DNA of 62,532 nt, taken from Porticoccus sp. GTDB lineage: Bacteria > Pseudomonadota > Gammaproteobacteria > Pseudomonadales > Porticoccaceae. How positions within the stretch are numbered: the first letter of the stretch is position 1; each line of letters starts with the position of its first letter. The notes below the pieces were generated by a model that was given only the letters and a program-made list of their open reading frames with translations, was not told the DNA's origin and ran no database searches. The stretch is taken from assembly GCA_002707685.1 (NCBI GenBank), contig PANQ01000003.1, positions 145,732 through 208,263 on the forward strand, in the 5' to 3' direction. Made by a program: the position numbers and the translations under genes. Shown piece after piece: positions 24,049 through 32,708 of this stretch.

Positions 24049-24345
24049 TTATGGCACCAGATGCCTGATGACCAGTTGCGAGGCAATGAAGCAGATAGAG
24101 AAGAAAATCACCATTGCCATGATACCCGCCAGAATCACGGATTTTGGATTGGTCTCCAACAGGTCCGATGCCCTCTTCATGCCACGCCTTCTTTGCAGGG
24201 CAAACACCAGACAGAACGCCTGGGTAATAATCTCAAGTGCACTGAGATTTTTCGGCTTGGTCTCCTCCGCCTCATCCTGCCGGGAATCTACTTCAGTGGC
24301 GGTTTCTGGCGCAGTATCCTGCTGATTTCTGTTGGTCATAATCAT
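24049..24345 (-). CDS. DUF2970 small membrane protein
   Basis: A 98-residue protein with an acidic, disordered N-terminus (about 35 residues) and the DUF2970 core: SALEIITQAFCLVFALQRRRGMKRASDLLETNPKSVILAGIMAMVIFFSICFIASQLVIRHLV. That core has one amphipathic helix, a basic loop and one membrane helix. The exact start is uncertain (GTG at 24351, ATG at 24345 or 24339). It is followed 120 nt upstream by the lipoprotein gene on the same strand. Function unknown. Confidence 0.75.
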   Translation of the reverse strand: MIMTNRNQQDTAPETATEVDSRQDEAEETKPKNLSALEIITQAFCLVFALQRRRGMKRASDLLETNPKSVILAGIMAMVIFFSICFIASQLVIRHLVP

Positions 24346-24470
24346 TGGCACTCATCACTTGGAAAGGCAACTGCTGCTTCAGTAGCGTACTGGACACAGC
24401 TGCCAACAATGGATTTTCAACCAGGCGCCGAATCACACCCGGTAGAGTGTGGTATTCGCGGCACCGCGAC

Positions 24471-25076
24471 TTATTCAGCGCCGCTGCGAACTGCCGTACC
24501 GACAGAATCCTGCAACGGCCCCAGTGGATTGCGGCGGGTTTCTTCTTCATCAATCAAAGGAACACCGCTCCAGATCTTGTAGACCACCGTATTGTGGTCA
24601 ATCACGATCAGGGCATTAAAGTTCCAACCGTTGCGAATACGCTCACGCTTGAATTTTAGCAAGTCCAGCACTACATTGCCCACCCGTTTGCTGTTGCTGA
24701 CGCTGGGCGTTGCCTCATAGGCCAGACACTTCTCGCGGGATTTGAGACAGGTTCTGACACTGGGGGGTAACTCATCATTTGTCACGGAACTGTTTGGGCT
24801 GAATTTCTGGATGATGTCGAGGTAGGAAAGAATTCTGACATTGGGGGCGCTATAAGGATCAAAACCCAGATCCTGCAGGTCATCGGTAGTGGTTTCGTTA
24901 AGAATGATGCTGTCGTAGGAGGCCTTGGCCTCCTCAAAACTGTTCCACTGGGACTTCGTCTTGGCCCCACCTTTGGGCAAACCGCTACTGCACGATGACA
25001 GCACTATCGCCATCAGTACCACCAACAGCGAAAGAGGGACCCAGTACGTCTGACGAATCTTAACTGCTTTGTTCAT
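24471..25076 (-). CDS. lipoprotein of unknown function
   Basis: A 201-residue protein. The start at 25076 gives a signal sequence ending in LSSC, so Cys 28 would be lipidated. The mature part includes a short SYDSIILNETTTDDLQDLGFDPYSAPNVRILSYLDI segment like those of SmpA/OmlA-type or PDZ-type helper lipoproteins. A second Cys pair follows (RTCLKSREKC), then a beta-rich half with ALIVIDHNTVVYKIWSGVPLIDEEE. I do not recognise the family. Residue 2 after the Cys is Ser, which would favour outer-membrane sorting. Confidence 0.75.
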   Translation of the reverse strand: MNKAVKIRQTYWVPLSLLVVLMAIVLSSCSSGLPKGGAKTKSQWNSFEEAKASYDSIILNETTTDDLQDLGFDPYSAPNVRILSYLDIIQKFSPNSSVTNDELPPSVRTCLKSREKCLAYEATPSVSNSKRVGNVVLDLLKFKRERIRNGWNFNALIVIDHNTVVYKIWSGVPLIDEEETRRNPLGPLQDSVGTAVRSGAE

Positions 25077-25265
25077 AGCGCCCGGCTTGACTTTATGAAG
25101 ACGGTTCAATCATTACATTAAAGGTAAAGAGCCGTCCACTCTGCCTGCAACGTATTTATATTTGCTGTTTTACAGCCGGTTTGGCACCCTTACGGCCTGC
25201 TCAGATAACGTCAAAGCCGTCCCGGCCAAGACCACCCTCATTCATCAATATTTCACGGAGTCCCC

Positions 25266-25640
25266 ATGACATTAGAAGAAGCAAAAGCACTGCGCGAAAG
25301 CTGGGGCGACAAGCCTTGCAACCACCCATCCTTTGCCGACGAATACATGTTTGGCTCAAAGACAGGGGATTTTGTCTGTGAACAGTGTGGCCGGTCGTTC
25401 ACCAAACGTCAGAGAGACAACCTGAGCCAGGCAGACAACCCAAGGCTTAACCGGTTTCTGCAACAGAAGGATCTCATCAAGGAGCGACTCGACACTCTAT
25501 CCCAGCGCAAGAGCAAGCTCACAGAAGTAGCCCAGAGCGAATCCGGTAGTTCTGTAATGTTGCTGGAAGCATTATTGAAGGATCAAGAGCAATTGATTCT
25601 GCGCGCCGAAGAGTTGATTCAGATAATGGACCAAACCTGA
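25266..25640 (+). CDS. small zinc-finger-like protein
   Basis: A 124-residue soluble protein. The N-terminal part carries CNHPSFADEYMFGSKTGDFVCEQCGRSFTKRQRD: a Cys-His followed by CxxC, compatible with one zinc site. The rest is a coiled-coil helix (NRFLQQKDLIKERLDTLSQRKSKLTEV and LLEALLKDQEQLILRAEELIQIM). The family is not recognised. ACGGAGTCCCC precedes the ATG. It stands upstream of rlmA with a 63-nt gap and may share its transcript. Confidence 0.72.
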   Translation: MTLEEAKALRESWGDKPCNHPSFADEYMFGSKTGDFVCEQCGRSFTKRQRDNLSQADNPRLNRFLQQKDLIKERLDTLSQRKSKLTEVAQSESGSSVMLLEALLKDQEQLILRAEELIQIMDQT

Positions 25641-25703
25641 TTACAGCCGCGCATCCGGCTGAGATGCCCCCCAATAATTCATTACAGTTCAGGAGGCAAA
25701 GCC

Positions 25704-26585
25704 ATTAACGCAGAGCCATTCAGCTCACTGGCTTGCCCCCTGGATGGCAATGCCCTGACACGCCATGGCACAACGTGGCGCTGCGCCAGTGGACACAGCT
25801 TCGATATCGCCAGGCAGGGCTATACCCACTTATTGCCCGTGCAGAAAAAACGCTCCGCCGACCCCGGCGACAGCAAAATAATGGTGGCGGCACGCCAGCG
25901 CTTCCTGAACGCGGGTCATTATCAGCCCATAGCAGATGCCGTGAGCCACACAGTTCTGGCAGAGCTCCCTACCAACACCACTGCGAACTGCCTCGATGCC
26001 GGTTGCGGTGAAGGCTACTACCTGCGACAGCTGAGGACAGCGGCAGGCGGCGATGGACACTCGCTTGCCCTGATGGGGCTGGATATTTCGAAGTGGGCTG
26101 TCCTCTCTGCGGCCAAGCAGGCCGCCACCATGCCGGGACCTGCAACAGCCACTATCTCTCCCTGGGCCAACTGGGTAGTGGGTAGCAATGCCAATTTGCC
26201 GGTATTGAGCGGTACACTTGACGGACTGCTGTGTATTTTTGGTTTTCCCGTCTATTCCGAATTTGCCCGGGTATTGAAACCCGGCAGCATCCTGTATCAG
26301 GTGGAGACCGGACCCGATCACCTCCGGGAATTGCGCGATATCATCTACCCCCGCACAAAACACACACACATGCCCGAGCCGCCGCAACCGGCGGGATTCA
26401 CGCATCGCTCCAGCGAAAGCATTTGCTACCACCTCTCACTGACAGACGCTGGATCCATAGCTGACCTGCTTGCCATGACCCCACACCTGTATCGCGCTTC
26501 GGCCGAGGGCCGGGCCAAAGCGGCAGCACTGACTAACCTGCAAGTCACCGTCGATGTGGTGCTGTCGCGTTTCGAATGTCACTAG
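25704..26585 (+). CDS. rlmA: 23S rRNA (guanine(745)-N1)-methyltransferase
   Basis: A 293-residue SAM-dependent enzyme modifying G745 of 23S rRNA. The homologous N-terminus begins well before the first ATG/GTG/TTG. Reading back gives LACPLDGNALTRHGTTWRCASGHSFDIARQGYTHLLPVQ, the RlmA zinc module, with Asp in place of the second Cys of E. coli. The best start is an ATT at 25704 with AGGAGG exactly 7 nt upstream; no other start keeps this module. The SAM site is LDAGCGEGYYLRQL, followed by GLDISKWAVLSAAKQ. The C-terminal PHLYRASAEGRAKAAALTNLQVTVDV is also typical of the family. Confidence 0.92.
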   Translation: MNAEPFSSLACPLDGNALTRHGTTWRCASGHSFDIARQGYTHLLPVQKKRSADPGDSKIMVAARQRFLNAGHYQPIADAVSHTVLAELPTNTTANCLDAGCGEGYYLRQLRTAAGGDGHSLALMGLDISKWAVLSAAKQAATMPGPATATISPWANWVVGSNANLPVLSGTLDGLLCIFGFPVYSEFARVLKPGSILYQVETGPDHLRELRDIIYPRTKHTHMPEPPQPAGFTHRSSESICYHLSLTDAGSIADLLAMTPHLYRASAEGRAKAAALTNLQVTVDVVLSRFECH

Positions 26586-26896
26586 GGTCAGCGGCCCCAG
26601 CATCCCTGTAACACCGACCATGCCGGCCAATTGACAAACCCTGTCCCCCTACAGCGGATTTACCGAATTACTCAGTGAAGGTCTAATGATGGGTGTCTAG
26701 GTGGCGATGTGGCGACCCATGGAGATTTTTCTCTATTGGTAGTGGCCAATTGTTCGCCGCCGCCGAACTTACCTCCGACTGGCAGAAATGCCCCTGACAG
26801 TAATGCCAACACTTGCCACCTGAAAAGGCATAAAATAGTCCGCCTGCTGAAAGACGACTTATGCCTCCCCACCGAAAACAGGATACAAGCACCGGT
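26586..26896 (+). other. gap without a recognisable gene
   Basis: This 311-bp gap between rlmA and yjdM shows no convincing gene, RNA or strong terminator. An ATG at 26861 in frame with yjdM would add twelve residues not seen in the family. A short repeat of GGTGGCGATGTGGCGACC near 26700 looks accidental. Confidence 0.4.
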
Positions 26897-27238
26897 ATGA
26901 TCAATTTACCCAACTGCCCGCAATGCAACTCCGAATACACCTATGAAGATGGCAGTCTATTTATTTGCCCGGAATGTGCCCACGAATGGTCCCCAGAAGC
27001 CCCACCGGAAAAAACCCAGCAAAAACCTGCCGTCAAAGATGCCAACGGCAATATTCTCAACGACGGTGATACCGTGAACGTGATCAAAGATCTGAAGGTA
27101 AAGGGCTCGTCGCTGGTAGTAAAAGTGGGCACTAAGGTAAAAAATATTCGCCTGGTGGAAGGTGATCACGATATCGACTGCAAAATTGACGGTATTGGCG
27201 CCATGCAGCTCAAATCAGCCTTTGTGAAAAAGAACTGA
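26897..27238 (+). CDS. yjdM: YjdM/PhnA zinc-ribbon protein
   Basis: A 113-residue protein very close to E. coli YjdM (formerly PhnA). An N-terminal zinc ribbon [25 protein letters not shown] is followed by an SH3-like domain with [27 protein letters not shown] and [30 protein letters not shown]. The old link to phosphonoacetate hydrolysis was not upheld, and the cellular role is unclear. The ATG at 26897 matches the family start. The DUF1415 gene starts 5 nt after its stop, so they form an operon. Confidence 0.93.
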   Translation: MINLPNCPQCNSEYTYEDGSLFICPECAHEWSPEAPPEKTQQKPAVKDANGNILNDGDTVNVIKDLKVKGSSLVVKVGTKVKNIRLVEGDHDIDCKIDGIGAMQLKSAFVKKN

Positions 27239-27243
27239 ACGGC

Positions 27244-27822
27244 ATGCCCCAAACGAGCTTGCCACCTTCGCAAGAAGGGGTGACAAAACAGGTGAAACTC
27301 TGGCTGGAAACCATCGTGGTGGGGTTAAACCTGTGCCCTTTTGCCAAACGGGAGCTGGTGAAAGACAGAATCCGCTTTTTTGTTTCGGCAGCAACCAACG
27401 AGGAAATGCTGCTCAGCGACCTGGAAGCAGAGCTGGAAAGGCTCGATCGGGACACATCCATCGAAACAACGCTGATTATTCACCCACAGGTGTTGGCAGA
27501 CTTTTTCGATTATCAGCAATTTTTGATCTGGGCTGGCCAGGTGTTGAAGCGCATGGGATTCCGGGGCGTTTTTCAGATTGCCAGCTTTCATCCCGACTAC
27601 CAGTTTCTCAACAGCCTCAAACAGGCGCCGGGAAATTACACCAACCGCTCTCCCTATCCCATGCTTCATCTGCTTCGCGAAGACAGCCTGGCAAATGCCA
27701 TCGCCAATTACCCCGACACGCGCAAAATACCGGAGCGCAATATCGCTCACCTCGAAAGCCTGGGGCACGAACAGTTGCACGCGCTATTTTCCACTGTGGG
27801 TCAGCATAGCGAAACCCCCTAG
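27244..27822 (+). CDS. DUF1415 family protein
   Basis: A 192-residue soluble protein with the DUF1415 pattern: WLETIVVGLNLCPFAKRELVKDRIRFFVS near the N-terminus, then LIWAGQVLKRMGFRGVFQIASFHPDYQF and RSPYPMLHLLREDSLANAI. The single conserved Cys with Pro (LCPFA) and the HPDYQF motif may be active-site residues, but no activity is established. Co-transcribed with yjdM. Confidence 0.9.
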   Translation: MPQTSLPPSQEGVTKQVKLWLETIVVGLNLCPFAKRELVKDRIRFFVSAATNEEMLLSDLEAELERLDRDTSIETTLIIHPQVLADFFDYQQFLIWAGQVLKRMGFRGVFQIASFHPDYQFLNSLKQAPGNYTNRSPYPMLHLLREDSLANAIANYPDTRKIPERNIAHLESLGHEQLHALFSTVGQHSETP

Positions 27823-28410
27823 GACAACTAATTTATACATTGACTTTTTCGGCTATAGTCGGCCTTCCCTACCACCGGCCGCCAGCTGCGACACTCTCAC
27901 CCGCCCCCTCATGCTATTAACATAATAGTCATATAAAAAAATATTTGATTCTCTTTTTAATGTATTAAAAAATATTAATCAGTATTATTTTTTCATTGCG
28001 TATTATCTGGTTTATATTAAACCAGATATGATGCATGCAATGACGAATATCCCATATTTTTTTTCACAATAGAAACTCTCCAAAAAATACAATAAAAATT
28101 ATATTTATCAAAATCTTACATAAATCAATACGCCGGATAAAAAAATTATTAATAAAAATATAATTCACAAGATATTGAATAAATAACCAATTAAATATAA
28201 TAATTTTACGGCCGATATGAACCGAATAATCCCGATGCCACCGGGTATCAACCGGACCGGATTTTAACCCGGCTGACAGTTCAGATCGGTCACGGGGCGG
28301 GGTAACTCAACGGATACGACGACTCATCCTGCCCGAACAAATATTGAGGCAGGTGCTATAACAATCTGACGCCCGGGTGTCAGATCATTCAACATAGAGA
28401 GGAAAAGAGA
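27823..28410 (+). other. AT-rich gap upstream of the first yegP
   Basis: This 588-bp gap has no gene. From about 27915 to 28210 it is extremely AT-rich with long A and T tracts, unlike anything else here, which suggests a curved or H-NS-type bound region or decayed foreign DNA. Near its end a 22-bp near-perfect palindrome (28364-28385, arms ATCTGAC / GTCAGAT around CCCGGG) sits just before the yegP Shine-Dalgarno (GAGAGGAAAAGAGA). Confidence 0.55.
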
Positions 28411-28740
28411 ATGTCCAGTTCATACGAGTTGCACAAAGATAACGAGGGTGCTTTTAACTTTTCACTGAAGACTGAGGATGGAGAGACGATTCTGGTTAGC
28501 AAACCCTATTTTTCCAAGGGTTCAGCCATAAATGATATTTCGGAGCTGCAGCATATCTGCAATTACGAGAATAACTATCAAAGAAACGTCTCGGACGGTA
28601 ACGAGCATTATTTCGAACTCCAGACCCCCAGACGCAAGATCATCGGCACCAGTCCGATGTTCAGCTCGGCGGAGTCTATGGAAAATGCCATTGGTCTGGC
28701 CAAATCAGTTGGCACAACCAAAGTCATCAACACTCATTAA
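28411..28740 (+). CDS. yegP: YegP/DUF1508 family protein, paralogue 1
   Basis: A 109-residue protein made of two DUF1508 repeats of about 50 residues: FNFSLKTEDGETILVSKPYFSKGSAINDI... and HYFELQTPRRKIIGTSPMFSSAESMENAI. The fold is small and beta-rich. Family members are abundant under stress, but the molecular role is unknown. A palindromic leader and strong terminator flank it, so it is a single-gene unit. A second copy lies at 34309. The two share most of the core motifs and differ in the linkers. Confidence 0.92.
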   Translation: MSSSYELHKDNEGAFNFSLKTEDGETILVSKPYFSKGSAINDISELQHICNYENNYQRNVSDGNEHYFELQTPRRKIIGTSPMFSSAESMENAIGLAKSVGTTKVINTH

Positions 28741-28751
28741 CCCCCCCTTTC

Positions 28752-28792
28752 ACGCCCTGACCTGATAACCCCGTCAGGTCAGGGCGTTTTTC
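28752..28792 (+). terminator. intrinsic terminator after yegP paralogue 1
   Basis: A perfect 14-bp stem (ACGCCCTGACCTGA with its complement at 28774-28787) around an 8-nt loop is followed by a T-run. It isolates yegP from the sulfur operon. Confidence 0.92.
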
Positions 28793-28850
28793 TGACAGAC
28801 ACCCCACTTAATCGCATTAAACCTTCAGAACCCTGGCACAACTGATCACC

Positions 28851-28882
28851 AATAATATACAATTAAACATAATGTATTATTA
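28851..28882. promoter_or_regulatory. AT-rich inverted repeat upstream of the ArsR-type regulator
   Basis: AATAATATACA (28851-28861) and TGTATTATT (28874-28882) form an imperfect inverted repeat 12 nt before the regulator start. ArsR proteins of the BigR group bind AT-rich palindromes at their own promoters. This is the obvious candidate. Confidence 0.4.
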
Positions 28883-28893
28883 TAGATTGAAAT

Positions 28894-29244
28894 ATGCCAA
28901 AGTCCGTCACTGCAACGCCTGACACTGCCATTGATAATGTTGACGACATCGATCAGATGCGCATTGCCGCCAGTGCTGCCAGTGCATTACTGAAAGGTGT
29001 CGCCCATGAAGATCGACTCCTTCTGCTCTGCCTGCTGAGCAGGCATGAGCTGAGTGTCGGGGAAATTGAAGCCCAACTGCACATCCACCAACCCAGCCTA
29101 TCCCAGCAACTGGGCGTATTGCGGCGGGAAAAGCTGGTAGCCACACGGCGAGAAGGTAAACGCATCTTCTATCGGATAGCGGATCAAAAGGCGCTAGCGC
29201 TGGTGACGCTTTTGTACGACCTTTACTGCAGGGTCGACCATTGA
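28894..29244 (+). CDS. ArsR-family regulator, BigR/SqrR-like
   Basis: A 116-residue winged-helix repressor. LKGVAHEDRLLLLCLLSRHELSVGEIEAQLHIHQPSLSQQLGVLRREKLVATRREGKRIFYRIAD is the ArsR core. Two Cys, one in LLLLCLL and one near the end in LYDLYC, stand where BigR/SqrR use a Cys pair to sense persulfide. The classic ArsR metal box is absent. Two YeeE/YedE genes and a SulP transporter follow on the same strand, in keeping with sulfur-species control. Confidence 0.88.
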   Translation: MPKSVTATPDTAIDNVDDIDQMRIAASAASALLKGVAHEDRLLLLCLLSRHELSVGEIEAQLHIHQPSLSQQLGVLRREKLVATRREGKRIFYRIADQKALALVTLLYDLYCRVDH

Positions 29245-29283
29245 CCCGGTCACCCGATTTATCAATCACCACTGGTATTTATC

Positions 29284-29721
29284 ATGACTATCGACTGGCA
29301 AGCCTTTACTCCCTGGACCTCATTGCTGGGCGGCGCACTGATCGGTCTGGCCGCAGCAGCCTTTGTTCTGCTGAATGGCCGCATCGCAGGAATCTCCGGC
29401 ATTGTCGGCGGATTGCTCACGCCCAAAAAAGGGGATGCGGGCTGGCGACTGGCCTTTGTAGGGGGCATGATCACTGCACCATTGTTCTGGCTACTGGCCT
29501 CTTCTCTGCCAGTCATTCAGATTGACGCGGGCTTTCCGATGCTGGTTGTTGCCGGACTGGTGGTGGGTGTCAGCACCCGATTTGGTGCCGGCTGCACCAG
29601 CGGTCACGGTGTCTGCGGCATCTCCCGACTATCGCCCCGCTCTCTGATTGCTACAGGCGCGTTCATGCTGAGCGGCTTTGCGACTGTGTTTATTATTCGC
29701 CACCTGTCAGGAGGGCTATAA
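29284..29721 (+). CDS. YeeE/YedE sulfur transporter, first half
   Basis: A 145-residue membrane protein with about four helices. It has GGLLTPKKGDAGWRLAFVGGM and GVSTRFGAGCTSGHGVCGISRLSPRSL, the conserved Cys-containing loop of the YeeE/YedE family, some members of which import thiosulfate. Split two-gene versions (about 140 residues each) are common beside BigR-type regulators. Its stop is 1 nt from the next start, so the halves are translated together. Confidence 0.9.
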   Translation: MTIDWQAFTPWTSLLGGALIGLAAAAFVLLNGRIAGISGIVGGLLTPKKGDAGWRLAFVGGMITAPLFWLLASSLPVIQIDAGFPMLVVAGLVVGVSTRFGAGCTSGHGVCGISRLSPRSLIATGAFMLSGFATVFIIRHLSGGL

Positions 29722-29722
29722 A

Positions 29723-30148
29723 ATGAACAGATCTCTGCTTTCGGCCTTTATCGCAGGATTGATTTTCGGTATCGGCCTGCTGGTATCCGGCATGGCCAAT
29801 CCCGCAAAAGTGTTGGGCTTTCTCGATCTCGCAGGACCATGGGATCCCTCCCTGGCTCTGGTCATGAGCGGTGCCGTGGCGGTAGGGCTGATCGCCTTTA
29901 ACCTGGCCGGTAAGCGCCAGACCTCTCTACTAGGTGACGTCATGCGCCTACCCACCCGACAGGATATCGACAAGCCACTGGTGTTGGGCAGCCTTGGATT
30001 TGGCATAGGCTGGGGGCTGGCGGGGTTTTGCCCCGGCCCGGCGCTGGTGGCTCTGGGTGCGGGCGAGCTGAAAGCGCTGGTATTTACCGTCGCCATGTTA
30101 TCGGGCATGGCCGTTTATGAGCTTCTCCAGCGCCAGCGGCCCAGCTAA
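29723..30148 (+). CDS. YeeE/YedE sulfur transporter, second half
   Basis: A 141-residue membrane protein starting at the ATG at 29723 right after the first half (AGGAGG upstream). Four predicted helices and the matching Cys loop GWGLAGFCPGPALVALGAGE are visible, with GLLVSGMANPAKVLGFLDLAGPWDPSLALVM near the N-terminus. This is the partner subunit of the preceding gene, the two together making one YeeE-like channel. Confidence 0.9.
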   Translation: MNRSLLSAFIAGLIFGIGLLVSGMANPAKVLGFLDLAGPWDPSLALVMSGAVAVGLIAFNLAGKRQTSLLGDVMRLPTRQDIDKPLVLGSLGFGIGWGLAGFCPGPALVALGAGELKALVFTVAMLSGMAVYELLQRQRPS

Positions 30149-30213
30149 CACCCCTTGATAATGACAATGCACCTTTTTATCTCTGACCACCCATTGGCGA
30201 CAGGATCTCTCTG

Positions 30214-31941
30214 ATGCGCAAACTCCTACCCTCGTGGCTGACAGATTATCAGGCAAAGCTATTGCCCAGCGACCTGGTAGCAGCGGTGGTCGTCACCCTG
30301 CTACTGATCCCCCAGGGACTCGCCTATGCCGCGCTGGCGGGCTTGCCACCACAACTGGGACTCTATGCCAGCCTGCTGCCACTCCTTGCCTACGCCCTGT
30401 TTGGCTCATCCATGGTGATGTCGGTGGGACCGGTGGCAGTTATCTCTCTGATGACCGGAGCCGCGCTGGCCCCGATAGCCGAACCGGGCAGCGCTGAATA
30501 CATTACCGGGGCTATTATGCTGGCCATGGTATCAGGGATCATGCTGTTTACCTTTGGCCTTTTGCGACTCGGCGCCATGGCCCAGTTTTTAAGTCACCCA
30601 GTAATCAGTGGTTTTATCAGTGGCGCGGCATTGCTGATTATTATCGGCCAGTTGCGCCCGTTACTGGGCATCAACAGTCACGGTGAAACCGGTGTTGAAC
30701 TGGCAGTTGGGCTGATGGCCAACCTGGGTGGCATTCAACCACTCACGGCGGCATTCGGCTTTGCCACGTTTGTGCTGTTATGGCTGGCCAGACACTGGTT
30801 GGCAAAACTGCTCATGGGTCTCGGTCTCGCCGAGGGTGCGGCTTCGCTGATTGCCAAACTGATGCCCATCGTGACCGTGCTGGGTAGCGCTGTATTGGTG
30901 TCTACAATGGGCTGGGAAACTGACCTTCGCGTGGTCGGGGCTCTACCGGGAGGATTGCCGGTGCTACAGGTGCCGACCATCGATTTCTCGATCGTGAACA
31001 AGCTGTGGTTGCCGGCGCTGGCCATCAGTTTGATCGGCTTTGTGGAAAGCGTCTCCATTGCCCAGGCTTTTGCCAGCAAGAACCGGCAACGCATCAATAC
31101 CAACGCAGAGCTGCGCGGACTGGGTGCCGCCAATATCGCAAGTGCGCTCTCCGGTGCCTTTCCCGTCACTGGTGGCTTTTCACGCACCGCCGTCAATGCC
31201 GAAGCAGGTGCCCGCTCGCCACTCTCAGGCATATTTGCGGCAGTCCTGATCGCGTTGTTACTGGTCTTTGCCACTGGGTTATTCCACGCCCTGCCCATGG
31301 CGGTACTGGCCGCCACAATCATTATCGCTGCAATCGGTCTGGTGGACATCAAATCATTGATCCACAACTGGCACTACGATCGGGCAGAAGGTATGGCACA
31401 GGCGGGAACGGCTTTGGGAGTACTGCTGGCCGGTGTGGAAGTTGGCATTGCCATCGGCATCGCCCTGTCACTGGCAACCCTGGTGTGGCGAGCCAGTCGG
31501 CCCCATATTGCCATTGTCGGGCGGGTACCCGATACCGAACACTTTCGCAATGTGAACCGCTATCAGGTCGAAACGCGGGGTGAAATTCTGATACTTCGGG
31601 TGGATGAAAACCTGTTCTTTGGCAATGCTGAATCGGTGGAAAAGTTCATTCTTCGCGCCATAGAGGCACAACCAGAAGCTCACCACCTGGTGCTAGTGAT
31701 GTCGTCAGTCAGCAGTGTCGATGCCACGGCCATGCAAATGCTCGACATGCTCAATGAACGCCTGATTGATGAGGGCATGAAGCTGCACCTGGCAGAAGTA
31801 AAAGGTCCGGTACTCTGTCAACTGGAAAACGATACATTCCCCGAACGCCTCAGCGGCGAGATTTTCCTGTCTACCTTTACCGCCTATCAGGCATTACAGA
31901 TTGCCGAGGAGGAAACCGCACAGCAGTTACAGGAAAACTGA
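30214..31941 (+). CDS. SulP-family anion transporter with STAS domain
   Basis: A 575-residue SLC26/SulP transporter. About 14 membrane segments cover residues 1-425, opening with LLPSWLTDYQAKLLPSDLVAAVVVTLLLIPQGLAYAALAGLPPQLGLY. A cytoplasmic STAS domain follows (about 440-555; VETRGEILILRVDENLFFGNAESVEKFI...VSSVDATAMQMLDML). Family members carry sulfate, bicarbonate or other anions; the sulfur-linked neighbours favour sulfate or a related oxyanion, as inference. It is 65 nt after the YeeE halves. Confidence 0.93.
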   Translation: MRKLLPSWLTDYQAKLLPSDLVAAVVVTLLLIPQGLAYAALAGLPPQLGLYASLLPLLAYALFGSSMVMSVGPVAVISLMTGAALAPIAEPGSAEYITGAIMLAMVSGIMLFTFGLLRLGAMAQFLSHPVISGFISGAALLIIIGQLRPLLGINSHGETGVELAVGLMANLGGIQPLTAAFGFATFVLLWLARHWLAKLLMGLGLAEGAASLIAKLMPIVTVLGSAVLVSTMGWETDLRVVGALPGGLPVLQVPTIDFSIVNKLWLPALAISLIGFVESVSIAQAFASKNRQRINTNAELRGLGAANIASALSGAFPVTGGFSRTAVNAEAGARSPLSGIFAAVLIALLLVFATGLFHALPMAVLAATIIIAAIGLVDIKSLIHNWHYDRAEGMAQAGTALGVLLAGVEVGIAIGIALSLATLVWRASRPHIAIVGRVPDTEHFRNVNRYQVETRGEILILRVDENLFFGNAESVEKFILRAIEAQPEAHHLVLVMSSVSSVDATAMQMLDMLNERLIDEGMKLHLAEVKGPVLCQLENDTFPERLSGEIFLSTFTAYQALQIAEEETAQQLQEN

Positions 31942-31987
31942 CAACTGTTACATTACCTGAACTATCTCAGGATTGCAGACACCCACC

Positions 31988-32695
31988 ATGCGCAGCCATA
32001 TTTTCCAACACGTGCCCTTCGAGGGTCCCGGCAGTATTGAACCCTGGCTGAGAGCCGCAGGGCACCACATTACCCGAACACCCTTCTTTATCGGTGGGAG
32101 TACCTTGCCGGCGATTCCGGATATCGATTCACTGATCGTTATGGGCGGCCCAATGAGCGCCAATGATGAGCAACAATTCCCCTGGCTAGCGCAAGAAAAG
32201 GCTTTTATACGCCGGGTCATCGACGCCGGCAAGCCAGTGCTTGGCATCTGCCTCGGTGCGCAATTGATCGCCAGCGCCATGGGCGCAAGAGTTTACCCAA
32301 ACCCGACCAGAGAAATCGGCTGGTTTCCGATCCATGGTTGCACAGTGCCAGGGGCAAACAACTTTTCCTTCCCCTCATCAGTTAACGTCTTCCACTGGCA
32401 CGGGGAGACCTTTGACTTGCCACCCGGCGCAATTCGCCTCGCCTCCAGCGAAGCCTGTCGACTACAGGCATTTCAGCTGGGCACATCGGTGATAGGGCTG
32501 CAATTTCATCTGGAAACGACGCCGGCATCGGCGAGAGATATTGTCAGCCACTGCGGTGCGGAATTAACACCCGATGACCACGTGCAGGATGCCGCCACTC
32601 TTCTCAGTGCCACCACCGAGCACTACCGGACGATTAACCGCTTAATGGGCGAAGTACTTACCTTCCTGCTAGACCCCAATGGAGGCAAAAAATGA
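31988..32695 (+). CDS. class I glutamine amidotransferase-like protein
   Basis: A 235-residue protein from the ATG at 31988. The triad pattern of a stand-alone GATase is seen: Cys in LGICLGAQLIAS, and FQLGTSVIGLQFHLETTP supplying His and Glu. SLIVMGGPMSAND is the family entry motif. Members of this YebA/GMP-synthase-like group are often of unknown substrate. It has no synthetase partner nearby. It is followed directly by gene remnants. Confidence 0.87.
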   Translation: MRSHIFQHVPFEGPGSIEPWLRAAGHHITRTPFFIGGSTLPAIPDIDSLIVMGGPMSANDEQQFPWLAQEKAFIRRVIDAGKPVLGICLGAQLIASAMGARVYPNPTREIGWFPIHGCTVPGANNFSFPSSVNVFHWHGETFDLPPGAIRLASSEACRLQAFQLGTSVIGLQFHLETTPASARDIVSHCGAELTPDDHVQDAATLLSATTEHYRTINRLMGEVLTFLLDPNGGKK

Positions 32696-32708
32696 CTGGA
32701 AATCCCAT

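Noticed and set aside
27840..27863. TTGACT...TATAGT as a sigma-70 promoter
   Set aside because: The two boxes are only 8 nt apart, too short for a functional spacer.
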